A stretch of DNA of 64,000 nucleotides from positions 1 to 64,000 of the forward strand of contig NZ_JAVJAN010000012.1 in NCBI RefSeq assembly GCF_031344075.1. Reading direction: 5' to 3'. The stretch's first letter is position 1. The number at the start of each line of letters is the position of its first letter. The stretch comes from Clostridium aquiflavi (GTDB taxonomy: Bacteria > Bacillota > Clostridia > Clostridiales > Clostridiaceae). Shown here piece after piece: positions 62,493-64,000 of the stretch. The notes under the pieces are model-generated. The model was not told where the DNA came from. It ran no database searches and saw nothing but the letters and a program-made list of their open reading frames with translations. The translations under genes and the position numbers were made by a program.

Positions 62493-62768
62493 TTATTTAT
62501 TTAACTTATATGATATTCCACTTTTTGAAAGCTTTATTCTAGTTTTTGCTGCACTTGTTTCAATAACTATATTTTCATCATCAATATTTACTATTTTGCC
62601 GATGATTCCACCTCTTGTCATAATTTCATCTTTAACTTTCAATTCACTTATCATATTACCATATTGTTTTTTCTTCTTCTTTTCTGGTAAAATAAGTAAG
62701 AAATAAAATACAACGAAAACAACCAAAAATGGTAGTACATTCATAAGTATTGCACCTATATTATTCAT
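62493..62768 (-). CDS. yajC: preprotein translocase subunit YajC
   Basis: The 91-residue protein has one membrane helix (FLVVFVVFYFLLILPEKKK) followed by a cytoplasmic domain with the KVKDEIMTRGGIIGKIVNI strand pattern, the YajC signature (GxxxxxxTxGGxxGxV). YajC stabilises SecDF. TGGAGG precedes the ATG by about 7 bp. It lies 107 bp after tgt. Confidence 0.95.
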   Translation of the reverse strand: MNNIGAILMNVLPFLVVFVVFYFLLILPEKKKKKQYGNMISELKVKDEIMTRGGIIGKIVNIDDENIVIETSAAKTRIKLSKSGISYKLNK

Positions 62769-62875
62769 CTTTTACCTCCATAAATTTATCAATAAAACAT
62801 AGTATTATTGATTTTTTGTGATTTATTCCATGATAGATAGTTTACATTTTTTTAGATATATTGTCAATTAAACTA

Positions 62876-64000
62876 TCATTTTCTTTCTTCCCATGCTTGT
62901 ATTTTCTTATTTTTAAATTCCTTGAAATATCCGCCATCAATGGCATCTCTTACTTCTTGCATTAAGTTGTTATAGAAATATAAGTTATGTAATACACATA
63001 ATCTCATAGCTAACATTTCTTTTGCTTTAAATAGATGTCTTATATATGCTCTTGTATAATGCTTGCATGCTGGACATTGACATCCTTCTTCTATAGGCTT
63101 TGCATCTAATTCATGCTTTGCATTCATTAAATTAAGCTTACCTTCGTTAGTATACACATTGCCATGTCTACCATTTCTTGCTGGAAGTACGCAATCAAAG
63201 AAATCAACGCCTCTATCAATAGCCTCTAATATATTGCTTGGTGTTCCAACTCCCATCAAATATATAGGTTTATCTTCTGGAAGATATGGTGCAACAGCAT
63301 CTATAATTCTATACATATCTTCATGGCTCTCTCCAACAGCAAGCCCTCCAATTGCATACCCATCTAAATCCATTTTAACAATTTCTTTAGCATGTGCTAT
63401 TCTTATGTCTTCATATGTTCCACCTTGATTTATTCCAAATAACATTTGTTCATTATTTATTGTATTTGGAAGTGAATTTAATCTATCCATTTCATTTTTA
63501 CATCTTTCAAGCCATCTTGTAGTTCTTGCTACTGATCTTTCAACATATTCTCTTGTTGAAGGATTTGGTATACATTCATCAAAAGCCATTGCAATAGTAG
63601 ATGCTAAATTACTTTGAATTTGCATTGATTCTTCTGGTCCCATGAAGATTTTTCTTCCATCTATATGAGAATTAAAGTAAACACCTTCTTCTTTTATTTT
63701 TCTCATAGCTGAAAGTGAAAAAACTTGGAATCCACCTGAATCAGTAAGTATTGGTCTATCCCAATTCATAAATTTGTGTAATCCGCCCAACTTATTAACA
63801 ACCTTATCTGTAGGTCTTAAATGTAGATGGTATGTATTAGATAATTCAACTTGACATCCAATTTCTTTTAAATCCATACTTGATACTGCACCTTTTATAG
63901 CTGCTAATGTACCTACATTCATAAATACTGGGGTTTGTATAGTCCCATGAGGAGTTACAAATTCTCCTCTTCTAGCTTTTCCATCCTTTTTTAATAAAGT
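62876..64000 (-). CDS. tgt: queuine tRNA-ribosyltransferase (5' end cut by the window)
   Basis: The enzyme replaces guanine 34 with a queuosine precursor (preQ1 in bacteria) in tRNA-Asp, -Asn, -His and -Tyr. The window holds 374 codons. TDSGGFQVFSL holds the nucleophilic-base aspartate region, FDECIPNPSTREY and GGLAVGES follow, and zinc ligands are in CQCPACKHYTRAYIRHLF. The frame is open for at least 26 codons upstream of the ATG at 63922 (KKDGKARRGEFVTPHGT), which matches the family N-terminus, so the true start lies beyond 64000. Confidence 0.96.
   Translation of the reverse strand, partial: TLLKKDGKARRGEFVTPHGTIQTPVFMNVGTLAAIKGAVSSMDLKEIGCQVELSNTYHLHLRPTDKVVNKLGGLHKFMNWDRPILTDSGGFQVFSLSAMRKIKEEGVYFNSHIDGRKIFMGPEESMQIQSNLASTIAMAFDECIPNPSTREYVERSVARTTRWLERCKNEMDRLNSLPNTINNEQMLFGINQGGTYEDIRIAHAKEIVKMDLDGYAIGGLAVGESHEDMYRIIDAVAPYLPEDKPIYLMGVGTPSNILEAIDRGVDFFDCVLPARNGRHGNVYTNEGKLNLMNAKHELDAKPIEEGCQCPACKHYTRAYIRHLFKAKEMLAMRLCVLHNLYFYNNLMQEVRDAIDGGYFKEFKNKKIQAWEERK

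Overview
The window is chromosomal DNA of a low-GC, AT-rich Firmicute that looks like Clostridium sensu stricto. Evidence: strong GGAGG ribosome-binding sites, tightly packed operons, and many clostridial families (AI-2E transporter, DUF1667 redox partner, HemZ, ThrE pair, CarD). The gene order tgt-yajC-TIGR04086-secD-secF-(RNA)-recJ locus-apt-relA-dtd-hemZ-hisS-aspS at the right end is typical of clostridia. I saw no rRNA, recognisable tRNA, CRISPR array, insertion sequence or prophage. The left edge may carry the tail of a plus-strand gene, and the right edge cuts tgt.

Layout. 1-5.5 kb: a cation efflux pump, a two-gene threonine/serine exporter divergent from threonine ammonia-lyase, a small unknown gene and a methyltransferase. 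5.6-9.4 kb: an accessory four-gene cassette, consisting of two unknown proteins, a small Ser/Gly-rich lipoprotein and a tandemly duplicated glutathionylspermidine-synthase-like ATP-grasp ligase. 9.5-13.8 kb: a complete operon for 2-aminoethylphosphonate (PEP mutase, phosphonopyruvate decarboxylase, transaminase) headed by a PntC/LicC-like nucleotidyltransferase, so the product is probably CMP-aminoethylphosphonate for a surface polymer. 14-24.7 kb: mixed housekeeping (AI-2E family protein, HAD phosphatase, RNase Z, Na/Pi transporter, DUF445, uridine kinase, CarD regulator and membrane proteins of unknown function).

24.8-36.3 kb: nitrogen and amino-acid metabolism (APC permease, gltBD, an ANTAR regulator, glnA, aspartate kinase). 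The glnA leader has a hexaloop hairpin that is mutually exclusive with an intrinsic terminator, which fits ANTAR antitermination by the protein encoded next to glnA. 36.5-42 kb: glycerol catabolism (glpK, a GlpA-like dehydrogenase, an FAD oxidoreductase, a DUF1667 protein) with the antiterminator GlpP. A promoter and long attenuator hairpin precede the dehydrogenase gene. 42-49.7 kb: homoserine dehydrogenase, an ArsR-NifX fusion with an internal start site, a rhodanese, DUF554, a secreted PTP-like phytase, and an MBOAT/SGNH-type acylation pair. 49.8-64 kb: tRNA synthetases, HemZ, D-tyrosyl-tRNA deacylase, RelA, Apt, a RecJ-like protein that has lost its catalytic motifs, a rod-shaped terminated RNA that may be 6S RNA, SecDF-YajC and Tgt.

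The best candidates for undescribed biology are the duplicated ATP-grasp/lipoprotein cassette beside the phosphonate operon, the degenerate RecJ-like protein with the structured RNA next to it, the single-hairpin ANTAR leader of glnA, and the ArsR-NifX fusion. All functions come from reading motifs by eye; no database search was run.
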